This document shows positions 24,452-37,500 of a stretch of 64,000 bases of DNA, in pieces (positions within the stretch are counted from its first letter, which is position 1; the number at the start of each line of letters is the position of its first letter). Source of the stretch: Sarcocystis neurona (taxonomy: Eukaryota > Apicomplexa > Conoidasida > Eucoccidiorida > Sarcocystidae); the NCBI GenBank assembly GCA_000727475.1, contig KL647305.1, positions 1,868,594-1,932,593 of the forward strand, written 5' to 3'. The notes beneath the pieces were generated by a model. That model was not told the origin of the DNA and ran no database searches. It worked only from the letters and a program-made list of their open reading frames with translations. A program made the position numbers and the translations under genes.

Positions 24452-27400
24452 ATGCCGCGCCTTCTTCACTCCCCTTTCCGCTCTTTTAGCTCAAGACAGC
24501 ACGTTACGTCTGTACGTAATAAAGTTATTCCTCTCTTTCCCGCCAACCACGTGCGACTTGTGGATGTGCTGTTGCACATCTGCATATTGTCGTCGTACCT
24601 CACGTCATCAGCCGTCTCTATCCGCGAGACTGTTCCCATATTTTCACGTTGTCAGCATTGTTTTTGCCAGTCGCCGAATTTGAAGCGTGAGGTACGACGA
24701 CAGCGAATACCGTCACGTCATCCGATAGAGAACGCCGTTGATTTTGCGCGCGCTACCACTGTTTTTCCTGTGACAACTTCTCAACTTCCTTGTGGATGTC
24801 CTGCCGCTTGTATCGCCTTTCTAAGCTTTGTTCGTCACGCAGACTATCTTGCTTACCCTGCAGGTGGCGCTGCGTTTGTCGTGAGAACCTCTGAACGCGG
24901 TGGTATCGCCGCTGCACGCAGGAAAGAATATCACTCCTTTTGCTTTCTTGTTTCAACTGCAGGCACCGTAGACAGATCTTTCTTCACCTGGACGTTTAGG
25001 ACTGAATTTCAGGACCTAGCCGCACGCAGAAATTCCAAGTGTTTTATTGTTGGAGTGTTGCCCTGCGTGCTGGCGTACGGGAGGTTCAACGAGAACTTCT
25101 GTCGCCCCAGCTGCGTCGTCCTCGGCAAGAAACGCCATTCCGTCGCTGCTGTTGTTACAGCGTCTGCTGCACCTATTGCTGCTCCTGCTGTCGCTGGTGG
25201 AGCAACACAGCCGTTTTTCTCTGTGGTGGCGAGAAGCTGGACGTTAGAGGACTCCAAAAGTTCGCGAATAAGTACGTGTAGGACGACGCGTCCTCACGTG
25301 GCTCAGAAGCAGCAACAGCAAAACGACAGACATCACCCGCGGCATCCACCGCAGCAGCAACTGAAGCAGCAGCAGCAGCACCAACAACCTCAGCGGCACT
25401 ACATTTTGCAGCAGCAGCAAGAGCAGAAGGGCACGCATGCAGTGGCCCCTGCAGTGGGATTGCCGCCGTTTTGCCTGATGCAGTTCGATACACGCACTTG
25501 CGGCTTTAACGCACGCCAGAGCTTCCTCTTTCCCAGAGAAGAGACACTTTTACCCGAAGCACGCTGCAGCGGCTTGTGTGCCAGTCGAGCAACAGCCTCT
25601 CAGCCTACTCGTTTCGTCGGTGCGTGGGTATGGGATGCGTGGACAACGCGAGCGAGAAAACCATGTGGTGCTAATTCAGGAGCAGGGCTCTTGCCAGCGG
25701 CAGCACCACATGCAGTGGGAGCAGCAACACGAGGAGGAGGACGAGGCGGAGCAGCAATAGCACGAGCAGGGGACGCTGGGGGGAGGCCACCAGGAGGAAC
25801 AACTGCACGTGCGGAAGCGACAGTAGTAGACAAAGGAAGACAAACAGCCGCAGCTGCAACGGAGGGCACAGGAGACGCCGCCGCAGTATTTGCAGAGGAA
25901 GCTGTGGAAACAGCAGCAGAAGGACAAGCAGCAACGGACAGGTTAACGTCCGCAGGAGGAGGAGTCGCAAGGTCCAAGAGGGAACTGCTGTTGCAGCCCC
26001 GCATGTGGAGAGAGACGCTGCATGCACTTGGGGTGGGCGTTGACGAAGTGCAGGAAAACCTAGTAAAAGGAGGAGGAAAAGGAGGGCAGAAGATCAACAA
26101 GACCAGCACCTGTGTGGTGCTTGTGCACAGACCCTCTCAGACCGTAGTTCGTTGTCAACAAAGCAGGTACAACACCACCTGCGGCAGCAGCAAAAGCAGC
26201 ATCAGCCACCGCAGCAGCGTACCGCCGCAGCTGTCCCACGGCTGAAGCGTCGCAGCAGCTTACCTTGTACAGGAGAGCGGCAAAGTAGTAGTGCTACACA
26301 GTTGTAGCCCTAGCAGTATAAAGGGCGGATGAGCAGTGCGGCAGCACAGCAAGACCAGCTTCATAGGAAAAAGCTTGTATGCCAATCACGTTCGCGCTAA
26401 TGGCCCCGCACGTTCTCCGCTGTCTTTTCACTGACTCTTCGCCTGCGTCGTGGCTCACCAGATATCCACGTGTTGGGCCACGTAGCTACTGGCAGGTGGC
26501 CGTATCCGTGTATGTGGTGGTATGTATGTGTCCAGAGATCTTTGCGTAAATGTCTATATACATATATATGTAGGTCCGATATAGAGGTAGTGGGTGTCCC
26601 CCCATTCATAAATATATAGTACACGTATATGTCGGTATCATACATATGGGTAAGGGGATTCTCCCTCTCCACACACTACATACATATATATGTATATACG
26701 CATACATATATACGTGTATGTAGATATCATATAAAGATGGCGGGTATTGCCCTCTCCATAATATATATATATATACATATGGATATACGTACATAGACAT
26801 GGATGTTTTCGAATGACTGTCCAGATCGCAGCGGGGAAATCGAGCCTTGGCGCGGGCGCTCCTCGTGGCGAAACTGCGGCAGCAGCGCTCCGCAGAAGAA
26901 CGGCAACGCCAGCACCTCCTCCACGTAAGCATAAGAGGTCTTCACACTTCTACACTCCAGGTACAGTCTAGGGGAGAGACAGCCTGCTCATCTTTTATGA
27001 GTGTTTGTACGTAGGTACGTACCAGAAGTTCTATTCTCCTCTGGGATAAGCCAATGTTCACACGTGTAGACACGTCATCCAAATTTTTAAAAGGAGAGGC
27101 GTTCCTGTGTGTGGCAAGTCCCTTTCGTGTAGTGAAACGTTCTATCTGCGTCCGCGTACCGGGCCTCTCACAGAGCGGGGCAGACGGGCATGTGCACACC
27201 ACACGTGCGCGGACCATCCCGTGGGGATGTGCACCAGGTCGAGAGTGACAGCAGGGTTGCCTCCTCTCCGGACTCCATGCGCTGAACTCAGATTTCTTTG
27301 TCTGCTCGAAACGAATACCACTGCGTCTGCATGCACGTTTATGTATGAGAAAGTACGTTAGTAGCTTTTTCTCCTGAGAGAACACAGCTCCTTTTCCATT

Positions 27401-28569
27401 AGTGTCTGCCCTCACTAGGTGTGCGATTTCCCTGCTTCTGCGAAGGTGCTCGTATCAGATACTTGTACACGTACGGATCGAGATATAGGGAGGTACGCGT
27501 ATACGTATTGATATAGAGAGATAAGCCCATACGTATTGATGCACACAAGATTGCACGCGTATTTATTGTCTACTTAAAACAGGCGCATAGAAGCACACAC
27601 GCATAGGAATATGTATAAGTCTGCATACGTAGATATACAGATATAACGCGGAGTCGCGCGTGGAACGCCCGACCGGCTACACGACCGTGTAGTTACAAGG
27701 ACGTACCAGTGGACGTGAGAGTATAGACCAGCAGCTGGCTCATTTACCGTACATACATATGGATATATATATATATATATGTATATACGTACGTAATGTA
27801 TATATGTAATACGAGTGCGAAGTGACCACGCGCCTTAAGCATGCGTACACGCGATTTTCTTTAAACCAGTTCATTCACACGCGCTGGTGGCTTTGCGTCC
27901 TACAAGAAGGAGAAGAACCCGTACCTACCCCTCTCTGTATCGATCGATCATTATATGTGCCTTACCACAAGGTGCCTCATCGGCTGCGCATGCACCATGT
28001 GAGCTTTAGCATGCGTCGGATGCACGCATGTACACTTGCTTCTGTTCTCTGCGATGAGAGTCACTTCTCTTCGGAATAAAATCACGCCGTTAATATTTTG
28101 CTTCACACAGATTGAATAAAGCAAAGATGTGGAAGGGGCATTTACAGGCAGCTTCCGTTACACACAGCTGTTCGAATATATATATATATATATATACAAG
28201 CTTGAATGATATACGTGGGATTCCCAAGCCGTGGAGAGAACGACGTGCTGCGAAGCACCGCTGGACGGGAGAGGACAGCACGCACGTTTTAGTGTCGCGC
28301 GGTGTGAAGAGATGAAATACGTGGGCGTCTACTATGCGTGCAAGCAGCCTGTATACACTTCCCGATGAAGAACGCGGGGATATATATATATATATATGAG
28401 AAACACAGAATGTGTGTGCACCGAACGCCTTCAGAAAGAGAGACATGCCAACCGACAGCCGACGGAGGAGCAGAAGCGGGCGGGCCGGGTGGAGAAACAG
28501 CGGCGGTCCGTAATCAAGGCGGAAAGACGCGCATGCTTGAGATCGCTTGCTGCAGCCGACTTTGAGTAA
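24452..28569 (+). CDS. Class-I peptide release factor (GGQ) family protein, MTRFR/C12orf65-like, 3 exons
   Basis: Exons 24452-26166, 26825-26924 and 28435-28569 give 649 residues; introns start gtacaa and gtaagc and end ccag and ccttcag, with phases matching. The catalytic motif GGQ is at residues 544-546, in KGGGKGGQKINKTSTCVVL, followed by VVRCQQSR, then across the intron SQRGNRALARALL, and exon 3 is a basic tail (EEQKRAGRVEKQRRSVIKAE). That order is the GGQ domain plus Lys/Arg-rich ribosome-binding tail of codon-independent release factors that free peptides from stalled organellar ribosomes. Canonical decoding domains of RF1/RF2 are absent, so MTRFR-like is the closest call. The first about 40 residues are Arg/Ser-rich and lack acids, like a mitochondrial presequence, though apicoplast use is possible. 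Homologues are under 200 residues; here about 500 residues of Gln-rich (285-327) and Ala/Gly-rich sequence precede the domain, and part of that could be intron. Confidence 0.85.
24588..24702. repeat. 17-bp perfect inverted repeat, 81-base loop
   Basis: tgtcgtcgtacctcacg at 24588-24604 is the exact reverse complement of cgtgaggtacgacgaca at 24686-24702. Both arms fall inside the first 90 codons of the GGQ gene. Next to each arm a further cgtcatc element occurs in direct orientation. Confidence 0.85.
26167..26824 (+). other. GGQ gene intron 1 (658 bp)
   Basis: Begins gtacaacacc and ends gactgtccag. The first part is CAG rich, the second is TATATG microsatellite (26550-26800). Retaining the intron would end the protein at 26245 and destroy the second half of the GGQ domain. 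Confidence 0.8.
26925..28434 (+). other. GGQ gene intron 2 (1510 bp)
   Basis: Begins gtaagcataa and ends cgaacgccttcag. Contains TA tracts near 27766, 28176 and 28379. Reading through the donor instead would add about 29 unrelated residues and stop at 27012-27014; the spliced reading is preferred because exon 3 supplies the basic tail expected of the family. Confidence 0.75.
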
Positions 28570-30658
28570 TGCATGCTTTGTTCTCTTTCGCGCGGCAGCC
28601 GAGGAGTCGGTGATGCGCTCCACGGCCGCGCATGCATACCTAAGAGCAGCGGCAGAACCGTAGTGTGCCGCAAGTGCATGTGGTGCTTCCACCTCTCCCA
28701 GGCGCACGAGAAGAGCTTTGCACGTCTGCCGTCTATGACTGCAGCCGCAGCTTCGGAGGCACGGCAGCACAGGCAGCAATGTAGCAGAAATCTGCGTACG
28801 AAAGCAAGCAGCTGCAGCCGAGTTGTCGCGCTCTACATATTGGTGGTGCACTGCCGTTGGGTCTCACCAACGTACAACTTTGCAAGACAACCTGCATGTG
28901 CGTCCCTGCGTAACAGCAGGAGCGGCAGCTGTGTGCTGCAGCTAGGCCAACGACTCACACGTGTCACGCCTGCATCAGTCGTAGTGAGGGCTCCGCGGCC
29001 CGTCACGATCTTATGACGCACTGCGGCGCCCACTTGTGGCCCGGTATCTGGAGAAACAGAGACTGCTGCAAGCAACGTTCCTCGATAAATTTTTTGCGAG
29101 TTGAAACGCGTACCAAACAACGTCCAACGAGAGGTCTTCTAAAGACCCCTTCACAACTGCAGCTGCTGTTTGCGCGGTGCCCCCAGAGGACTGCGTCACT
29201 TTTTGAACCCGTCTTCTGCAGTACTGGCTGCGGGGCGGAGAGCAGCAGTGCAAAGTGTATGGATTACATTTCCCCACGACGGCCCTGGCAGTCGCTCCAC
29301 GAGTCATACAAATTTATGCAGCAGCTCATGGTCAATGTACCATGCCGGTTAGACGAACAGCAGGTGAACCGGTTTCACGCATGTAACCGTGGATGTACAT
29401 CCACAATCCACAAGTGTTGCGCGTTAGTAGACTCGTAAAAATTGACAGCATTCATCGGCACAGGCGCAACAAGATAAAGAGTGTGTACGAGTGAAAGGTA
29501 CGCGAATTCGAAGGCGAGACAAATTTACAGGTGTACGAAGTTGGCAGTAGGGCAGAACACGTAAGTTGTTCGCATCAGCCTCGTTTTGTCCGCCTATCTA
29601 TACACTTAATTATTAATTGGCGTCGGTGCGCACTCTCTCGACTCCTGGCCAGCGCGCTACCGCCTCGTTCTCCAAGCTGCACAGAAACTGTTGTTGCATG
29701 CGCGTTTCCAAGTTGCACAGAAACTGTTGTTGCATGCGCGTTTCAGCATGAGCCGCGCAGTAAGGGCACTGAAATCGGTGTTCTCTGTCGACTTACAGAA
29801 TGTCCTGCTACACCCTAGCAAATCCGGATACGACCTAAAACGGATAACGTGTACACGTTACACATCCTGAACTTTTCTACGCAGTCGCGGATCCTGTGAA
29901 ATATTATGTAAGGGCACGTGTTTCGATACGCTGGCTCCACTCACTCGTTCACAAGCAAGACACACCCCCGAGCGGCGCTGTGCTCCGTCAGTTGTGTAGC
30001 ATCACTGTAACCAGTGAGCTACGGTTGCTGCAATTCCTGCTGACGACACTGTTGCACCGGCATACGGGAACATCCCTTGGTGGGCTGCTGCTACTGCACA
30101 GCGTGTCTGACAGTTACTTGTTCGTCGTCTTCTGCACGACGGTGCAGACCACAGCGGGGACCATGCGTTGCTGTTGCAGGTACGGCGGCTCCTTTGCATC
30201 GTCTTCATTGCGTTCACGCAAAAAAGGAAGCACGCGTATGTGTCTTACAGAAGCGTTATCTGTAATCGCTGTGCCTGCGTTGGGTCAGCTGCCGCTCAGA
30301 CGTGACCACGCAGACATCCATACGTATGACTCAGCATGGCTGCAGGTGCTGTTGTCCACAGGCCACGCTGTGGCTTTCGGGCTGTTGTGCAGCTCCCGCT
30401 GTCGCTACTGAGCCAGCTACCGCAACTGCCCGTGGGAACTGCACCCCTGTTGCTACGTGCGTGCGGCTGCTGCTGCTGGTGCTGCCATGGCTGTGCCTCT
30501 GCTGCTGCTTCTACTGGGAGCCTGCTGTTGCTGCGGTTTTTTCGCCGACAGCGGTGCTGCTGAAACTCTAGCTACTGTCCAGGCTGCTACTGTGGCTACA
30601 TGACAGCTCGTACCCTCCTACTCCTTCTAGCAGCTGCTGCTACAAGCGCCGAGGAGCG
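28570..30658. other. Spacer with no confident gene; start of CTG-rich sequence
   Basis: Overlapping frames on both strands (plus 28573-29438, minus 29011-29307) have no domain and conflicting coding character. From about 30450 the plus strand becomes rich in CTG/TGC. A 36-bp duplication lies at 29672-29743. Confidence 0.35.
29672..29743. repeat. 36-bp direct tandem duplication
   Basis: Two consecutive copies beginning ccaag(c/t)tgcacagaaactg and ending tgcatgcgcgttt differ at one base. The near identity suggests a recent duplication. Confidence 0.9.
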
Positions 30659-32085
30659 CTACCTCTGCTGCTCCTGTTGCTGCTGTTCTGCTTCACCCAG
30701 CGCACTGCCGCTGCTGCAGTCTTTCACAGAAGCAAGGGAGAGGGGGGGAGGCAAGTGGAGCAAGTGGAAGTGCTGCTGGTGGGCCACAAGCGTGGGGTGC
30801 ACGCCGAAGAAAGAAAAAGGTTGAGAACCTGCGTGCAACTGCTCCTGCGGCTGCAGAGCTGCGCTTATCTCTGCCGCTGAAGCAACGGGGGCGGCATCGG
30901 AGACAACGGGCCACAGCGCAGTTTCATCATGCCCTGACAGCTCCCCTCCCATAGACTGATGCCTGGACATCCTTGGTGCGGGTACGCCTCCTGCTGCTCT
31001 TCCTCCTGCTGCTCCCAGCCCTGCTGCTGCAGCACTTGCTGCTGCAGCACCGTCTCTCCCTGCGGAATCCATCCGTGTGTATCCTGCACCTTCGGCTGTC
31101 TGGCTGCCTTGGGTGTCGTCTTCTATTCTGGCTTGTTCCTCCTGTTCAGGATCTTCACATACTTTTTCTACGCGCGTCGTCGACACCATGCATGCAGCAG
31201 CAGCAGCGGCAGCAGCGGCATCGAGAATACAATCTTGCATGCCCGCTGCCTGCTCCTCCTCCACAAAGCGCCGCCTCGAAAAGAAGCCTTCTTTACCAAT
31301 GCTGGCTGCTGTGTAAAAAGGCCGCAATCTTTCCGGCCCTCGCGTCAGCTGCAGCTGATTCTGCTGGCTCCGGTGCTGCCTTTGTGAGTGGTAATGCTCC
31401 ACGCAGAAGTGCGGACGCTCGTAGCCGTAGTGCTGCTGCTGGCGTTGAGGATCTTCCTGCTGCTGCTTTGAGTCCAGCTGCTGCAAAAGGTCGTGGTGCT
31501 GCGGGTTGTGAAATACAGCTCCTAGCGACCACCGATGTCGCTGTTGCTGCCGCTCCTCCTCCTCCTGCTCGCGCTGCCTCCGAAAGACCTGCTCCTGGTG
31601 GTACGCGTAGTACTGCTGCTGCGGATGCTGCGCCTCTTCCTGCTGATTCTGCACCTGTTGTTGCTTCTTTTGAAAAAAATCAGACCTATCGCTTGGGGTC
31701 TTCAGCCTGCCTGTTCCTCCTAACACGGTGTAGGACAATGCCGCTGCCTTCAGTCCTGCCGGCGCTTCTGCTGGTGATGTGGCCCCTCCTCCTGTTGCGA
31801 CGGTGCTTGCTGCCTTCCCTGCACCAGCCTCATCTGGTGCCGCTGCTGCTCCAGCCGCCAGGAACAGGGGCCGCTCTGCAGTAGCGAAGAACGGGGAGTC
31901 ACTTTCCCAGTCGAAGAGCAGCACCTGTCCTTCCTCTTCGTCTCCCCCGCAGCAGTCGAGCATCTCCCAGTCTCGCTCTTCTAATTCGACTGCTGCTCCT
32001 TCGTGTGCTGCCTCGGCTGCTACGGCGACTTTCTCTGCTGCTTCGTCCTTCTCGTCCTCGGGTGCTGCTGCTAGTGTTGCTGCCG
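30659..32085 (-). CDS. Low-complexity protein with Gln/Ala/Glu runs, last exon
   Basis: A single minus-strand open frame of about 475 codons. It starts at a strong acceptor (ttctggtgtttttcttttggattag at 32086) and ends at a stop at 30659. The stretches between repeats read as real protein: acidic near the start (EDEKDEAAEK, ELEERDWEMLDC), then GQVLLFDWESDSP, a poly-Gln/Glu middle (QREQEEEERQQQRHRW), poly-Ala near the centre (DAAAAAAAAACM) and a His/Gln-rich C terminus. The ATG exon must lie further up between 32086 and 33219 and was not found; the first codon needs one base from it. No domain is recognised. The Gln/Ala runs are typical homopolymeric repeats of Eimeria proteins and may be surface-exposed or disordered. 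Confidence 0.5.
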
Positions 32086-33219
32086 CTAATCCAAAAGAAA
32101 AACACCAGAAACCGCAGGCGCGTGAGATCGGCAGCACAACAGCAGCATACCATAAGCAAGATATCTACGTTATCAGTCTCTACATAGGCCACAGGACAAC
32201 AAACACTATCGACCAGTACTCACCTCCAACAACACACGCGTACACAGGCATCGACACATATCGTACACCTACGGAAAGGTACACACATACACGCTTACAT
32301 GCCATACATCTACGCATATAACATATACATTCATATATGTACATATACAGACAGATAGATATGGATGCACATACTTTCATACGACAGCCTGAAAGAGCGA
32401 CGCGCAGGCCGTCTACAATCTCTATACATACACGCGTGTGGAGGTACAGACACACCAAACACCCGTGCACGTGGATAACCCGTATACACTTGTGTCTATG
32501 TGTGTACGCATCTATGTGTGTACGCATCTGGTTGGTTTGCCATACATATATATATATATATACATATATAAATAAAGTCACGTACATGCGTGTATCATAG
32601 AAAGCTAGGGAAATGTAAGCAACTGGTTAGACGGAAACAAAAAAATTTTGTAAATTTTTTGCAGGCGAACACCCGTATGGATTATGGTACACATTCAGTG
32701 TATTACTGAATGCATTTGAATACCGCATGTATACACGTAGACAACTGCAAGGAGGGAAAAAGTCAAGACGCGTGAACAGCAGTCATACGTATAGACGAGT
32801 CAGGACGAGAGAGTGCGTTGACAGGAGGGAGGGCAAACGCCTCTCCACAACAATCGTTCAAATGCTTGGTCCCTATTTTCCACATCTAAACGTGCTGGCA
32901 CGCGTATACAGGCACTTCTTATATATATATATCGATGTATGTATATACACATACGTATTCACAAGCAGATACCTAGGAGTCTATACTTCTGTACTGGTTC
33001 ACATGTACGCAAATCCGTCATTGTTTACACATATTGTATGTAGCTCTTCTAGCAAGCTATAAATACGTATAGCAACATATTTATATGTGCATATGCGTAC
33101 ACGAAGAGAAGAAGAGCGTATGCAATTATGTAAAGATGTAGATCTTCACTAATACGCCGACCTCGATGCTGTTGATGAACAGAGCAGAGATACCAAGACA
33201 TTCACCCCACAGTAATTTC
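32086..33219. other. Intron/spacer with TA microsatellite
   Basis: Contains TGTA/CATA low-complexity sequence at 32200-32580 and TA tracts near 32540 and 32920. It should hold the first exon of the gene at 30659-32085, but no candidate ATG exon can be supported. Confidence 0.4.
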
Positions 33220-34560
33220 TTAGTAGCTTCTGCTGTGGCTGCTACACTGCTGCTGCCCACACTGCCGCCGCTGCTGCAGGTGCTGCTCCTGCTGCTGCTG
33301 CAGTCTGCGTGCGATCTCGTAAAAAAAGGCGCGTGTTATGCACCGGCAAATCTGCAGCTTCAGATGCAAGAGCAGCAGCACATGCAGAAATGCGCCCTGG
33401 AGAAGCGAGCACAAATGCTCCGATGCAAGTTCTATGCGTACACTTAAAAAAAGAAGAGCGAAACAGAAGAGAGACGATAGCAGTACGTGACTACCTGGCG
33501 CTGCTTGTTAGTCGTCGCTGCCTACACGCATAAATTTGTGGGTGTATCTGTGTCTGTCTCCGGTCTGCAGATATCTGTGTAGCAGACTGCAGGAGCGTTT
33601 CTTCGGTGCGAACGCAGCAGACGCTCGTCAACCCAGCAGCCGCAGCAACGAGCCATCAAATGCAGCAGTAGCAGCAGCAGCAGCTGTCACGTGAAGATCC
33701 AACAAATATACACGCATGTATACGGGAGCAGGAGGACGGCAGCAGCGGACGATAGAAGAGCAGGCAAGGAAGCCAAAACCAGCGCGGCAGCATCTCATGA
33801 AGCGCCGAGGGCAGCTGCGGCACAGCAACTGCAACAGCCGCGGGAAGGTGGAGAGGGACCGGCCTAGCAGCGGGCGAATAAGAGAGTACAGATGGGAAAA
33901 ACATGTGCAAGTAGAGCAGCAGGAGAAGCAGCGGCCGAAGAACTCCACCGTACCTGATGCAGTGCGCCGCTGCCGCTGTCTCTGTTGCTGCTGCGTCGCT
34001 GCTTCTGCTGCTGCGAGCAAAGAGGCCAAGACATGCGCAGGCTGGGCAACTGCAGCACGTGAACAACTCGCTGCAGCAGCCACAGCAGCACATATCCCCG
34101 CCCCGGCGGCAGCAGCAAAGCCTGGCACCTGCTGATGCTGCGGCGATCGTAGCCCCTCCTGTCTTTGCTGCAGCTGCTGCAACCCATGCTGGTGCAGCTG
34201 CAACCCGTGCTGCTGCAGCTGCTGCCTCGTGACTCTTGAGATGTGCTGCAGCAGCCCTGCCGTGCTGGACAGCCACGCCTGCGGCGCTTGCTGCCAAGCA
34301 AATAACTTGCTGCTGGTGCCGCTGCCCGCCGCAGGCTGCTGCTTCAGAATGTAGTCCGTCCAATTAAAAGCTCCTGCTGCCCATGCAGGCACTGCGCCCT
34401 CTGCGTCTACTGTCACTGCAGGGGCTTCTGCTGCTGCTGCTGCTGCTGCCACTCCTCCCGCTGCTGCGGGTCCTGGAACCCAGGCGACTCGACCGCCTGG
34501 TGCTGTCCCTGCAGGTTCTGCGCCAGCCGCCTCCAACCTTGCTTCGGTCGAACAGCAGCA
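33220..34560 (-). CDS. Unknown Gln/Ala-rich protein, last two exons
   Basis: Two minus-strand exons fit together. The upstream one ends at 33954 (GCATCAG followed by gtacgg); the downstream one runs from 33431 (after cgcatag) to a TAA at 33222-33220. The joined codon is GAA and the phase is kept. The upstream exon contains GAFNWTDYILKQQ, SSKLFAWQQAPQAWL and Gln-rich HGLQLHQHGLQQLQQ; the downstream exon gives a hydrophobic helix (GAFLHVLLLLHLKLQICR) and a Gln-rich tail. The 5' boundary near 34560 is arbitrary: the frame continues upstream as Cys-rich translation of TGC repeats that I doubt. A different acceptor (tttttttaag at 33442) would put the last exon in another frame. No family assigned. 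Confidence 0.4.
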
Positions 34561-37500
34561 GCAACAGCAGGCGCTGCAACAGCAGGGGCACCGGCAACAA
34601 GCCAGCACACCGCGTGCACCGCCACACATACGTGCGGCCGGAGAAAAGCAGAAGAGACATTCGAACACACACGACACTTCCCCTACGACATAAGAGAGAC
34701 AACGCAGGGGTGGCGACACCAGCACGCCCAGCGACACGACCGTCCGCAGCAGCAGCCGCATCAGCAGGAACGGCAGAAGCACAGCAGTAGCTGCGTCACC
34801 AACTGCGGAAGTAGCGACAATACGCGAGGACAAAGTCCAGCCACATAAGCGCACAAGAGGGCAACGTATCAGCTTCGAGGACTGAAGAGAAGCGTCATAT
34901 AAACACACACACCTACATGTTTATTGACACGCAAAAACGCACACACACACACACATACACTCATCTACACATGCAGTTACGTCCACGCACAGATAATACC
35001 GGCCACACACAGGTATACCCAGTGTAACATTCACACCCATACATTCACCTCCCTACGCGTGGACAGGAATATCTTCGACCTCGCGGATGAAGAAGAAAAG
35101 CGCAGTTTATCTTACATACCGAAACTTACAAAGAAAGCAAATAAATTTGCTTATTCTCCTACGTAGGAGCCTTGGAGCTATCTACATGCAAGTAAGACAC
35201 ACGTAGATGTCCTTGTCTGAGGATAGACACATACAACGCTAAACAGATCCTGGACACAAAGACCGAGAACAACGCAGCTGCTTCAACTGTCGCGGCATGC
35301 TGTTCATCACGTTCTTCCTCAGCTCCTGGTGCTTCATCCGCAACTGGTCGACTACCCACTGCTGCCTCTCTTGCCGCTCCGGCTGCTTCCTGCGGCGCTG
35401 TCCTGCGCTCGCTGTGTTGCTGCTTCGGTTCCGACGGCTGCCGTTTCAGCTGTCGGTGCTGACTTACGCCTGAAGGCCAGCTGCTGCTGCGGAGACGCTC
35501 TTCGCGCTCCTACCTCATCTTGGGGCCTGCTGCCCTACTGCCGCTTCTTTCGGCCCTCCTGCTGTTTCTGCCGCTCGCGCGGCTGCTGTCGCTGCCTCTG
35601 CTGCAGGCGCGTCTACTTGTGAGGCTCCTACTTCTCGTGCTGCAGCTTCTGCTGCCCGTGTTGCGGCTTCTGCCGCTCCTGCTGCGGCTTCTGCTGCTCG
35701 TGCTGCGGCATCTGCTGGTCGTGCGGCGGCTGCTTCTGCTTCCACTGCGCAGCTTCTGCTGCTATCCGTGCGTCCGCTGGTGTTGCTGCTAATGTTGCCG
35801 CACTGTGACTAGGCTGCTGCCCCTTGGGGTGGATCGCCTCGGACGTACTTGTTCAGATCGAGCGCCGCGAGGAGGAGCTGCAGAAGTGCAAATGGGTTCC
35901 CTATAAGCGCAGCAGCGTGTGAAGCAGCAGCAGCAGCACCAGTACACGGCAGTTAGCTATCGATGTCCAGCAGTACATCTGGCAGACGCGCAGTACGCAA
36001 AATGTAACAGAGCAGCAGCATGTTATTTCGTCCATAAACCCCAGGGAAGCGTGCTACGTGTATACATGTATATTATATCACGCAGCAGTATACGTTTTTG
36101 AACCTGGAGAGCATCTGCAACAGCTATGACGCTAGTAGCGGGCGTCTCACACATACATGCCGCGAAGTAGATACTCTCTTACACACACTATACACATACG
36201 TGTACACACATTTAGTCCCCTACGCACACGTATATATATTGACATGTATAGCTGCACACAGAGATCTCGATCTCTCTTATATATATCAAGCTTTGTCAGT
36301 CCTCCAGATATATATGTATATATTCAACTGTGTGGCTGCAGATAGAGAAAGATCCCTCTCTCTCTAAAGCTATGTACAAACAGAATAATAGATAGACACA
36401 TATACTTGTATGATTAAATGCCCACGTGCAAGTAGATTGGCGGGTATCTCAGTGTGTACACGTGTGTGCGTCTCTCTCTCTCTACAAGTGCAGTAGGCGT
36501 GCCTTTGGTGGATGCAGGCAGCTGAGGTCCTCGCACACATACACGGCACTGCCCGTACAATTTATCTGCCCGTACGCGCTGCGGAAGGCGTGCTCCCGTC
36601 TGCAGACCGGACGTGGTACCCACACAAAAACATTCACAGCTTCTTCCCCTGCTCATCCGTTGATAAGACGTACACATATATATATATATATATATATATG
36701 TATATGTACGTGGACACGTCTATCCACGCACACACGCATGCACACACGTGTACCAGTGGTTACATCAGTACATCAGTATACACACACAGGTGGATGCGTG
36801 TATATCCATGTAGACCAAGAGAGACCAGCATCGATAAATATACTCGTATATATATATATATATATATATGATTCGTACATATATATATATATGATTCGTA
36901 CATATATATATATATATGGTGACCCGTGCGCGTTACTCCTCCTCTCTGCCTGCAGAACAGCTCGTCTTCTGCGTCTCTCCTGCGTTTATCACACGCGGAA
37001 AGGCTCTCTTCTGGTATACAGCCGGAGTTACCTACGTGTGCTGCCTGCAGTCACACGAGTACCTAGCGTGTGTGTGTGTGTAGACGGCTACGGAAATACT
37101 GCACCTATACAAATGCTGACACCCCACGCATGCAGACCTGTGCAGGGACACCCAAGGTCGCAGTACACCTAAAAATGTACACAACTGTGCTTACCTAAGT
37201 CCATCGTTACAATACGACCGTTCAACGTACATATATATACACACGTATGTATACATATATACACACACATACATATATATGTGCGTGTATACGGGCATCG
37301 TAACTGTGCGACAGTGGCATGTAGCATACCTACATATATATATATGTATAGATGTATGTATTCTTACTTATATACATATGTATACGTGTTAGACGAGGGC
37401 AAGATGATGTGAGGAATGAAAAGATGTACATATAGACCGTCTGCGTAGATGTGGAAATGTGTTTTCTACAGGAGGACGGTGCACAGCACATCTCCGTGAT

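Noticed and set aside
34310..34400. FNWTDYIL as a possible MBT-type repeat
   Set aside because: Only one short motif matches and the rest of the segment is Gln/Ala-rich; not enough for a domain call.
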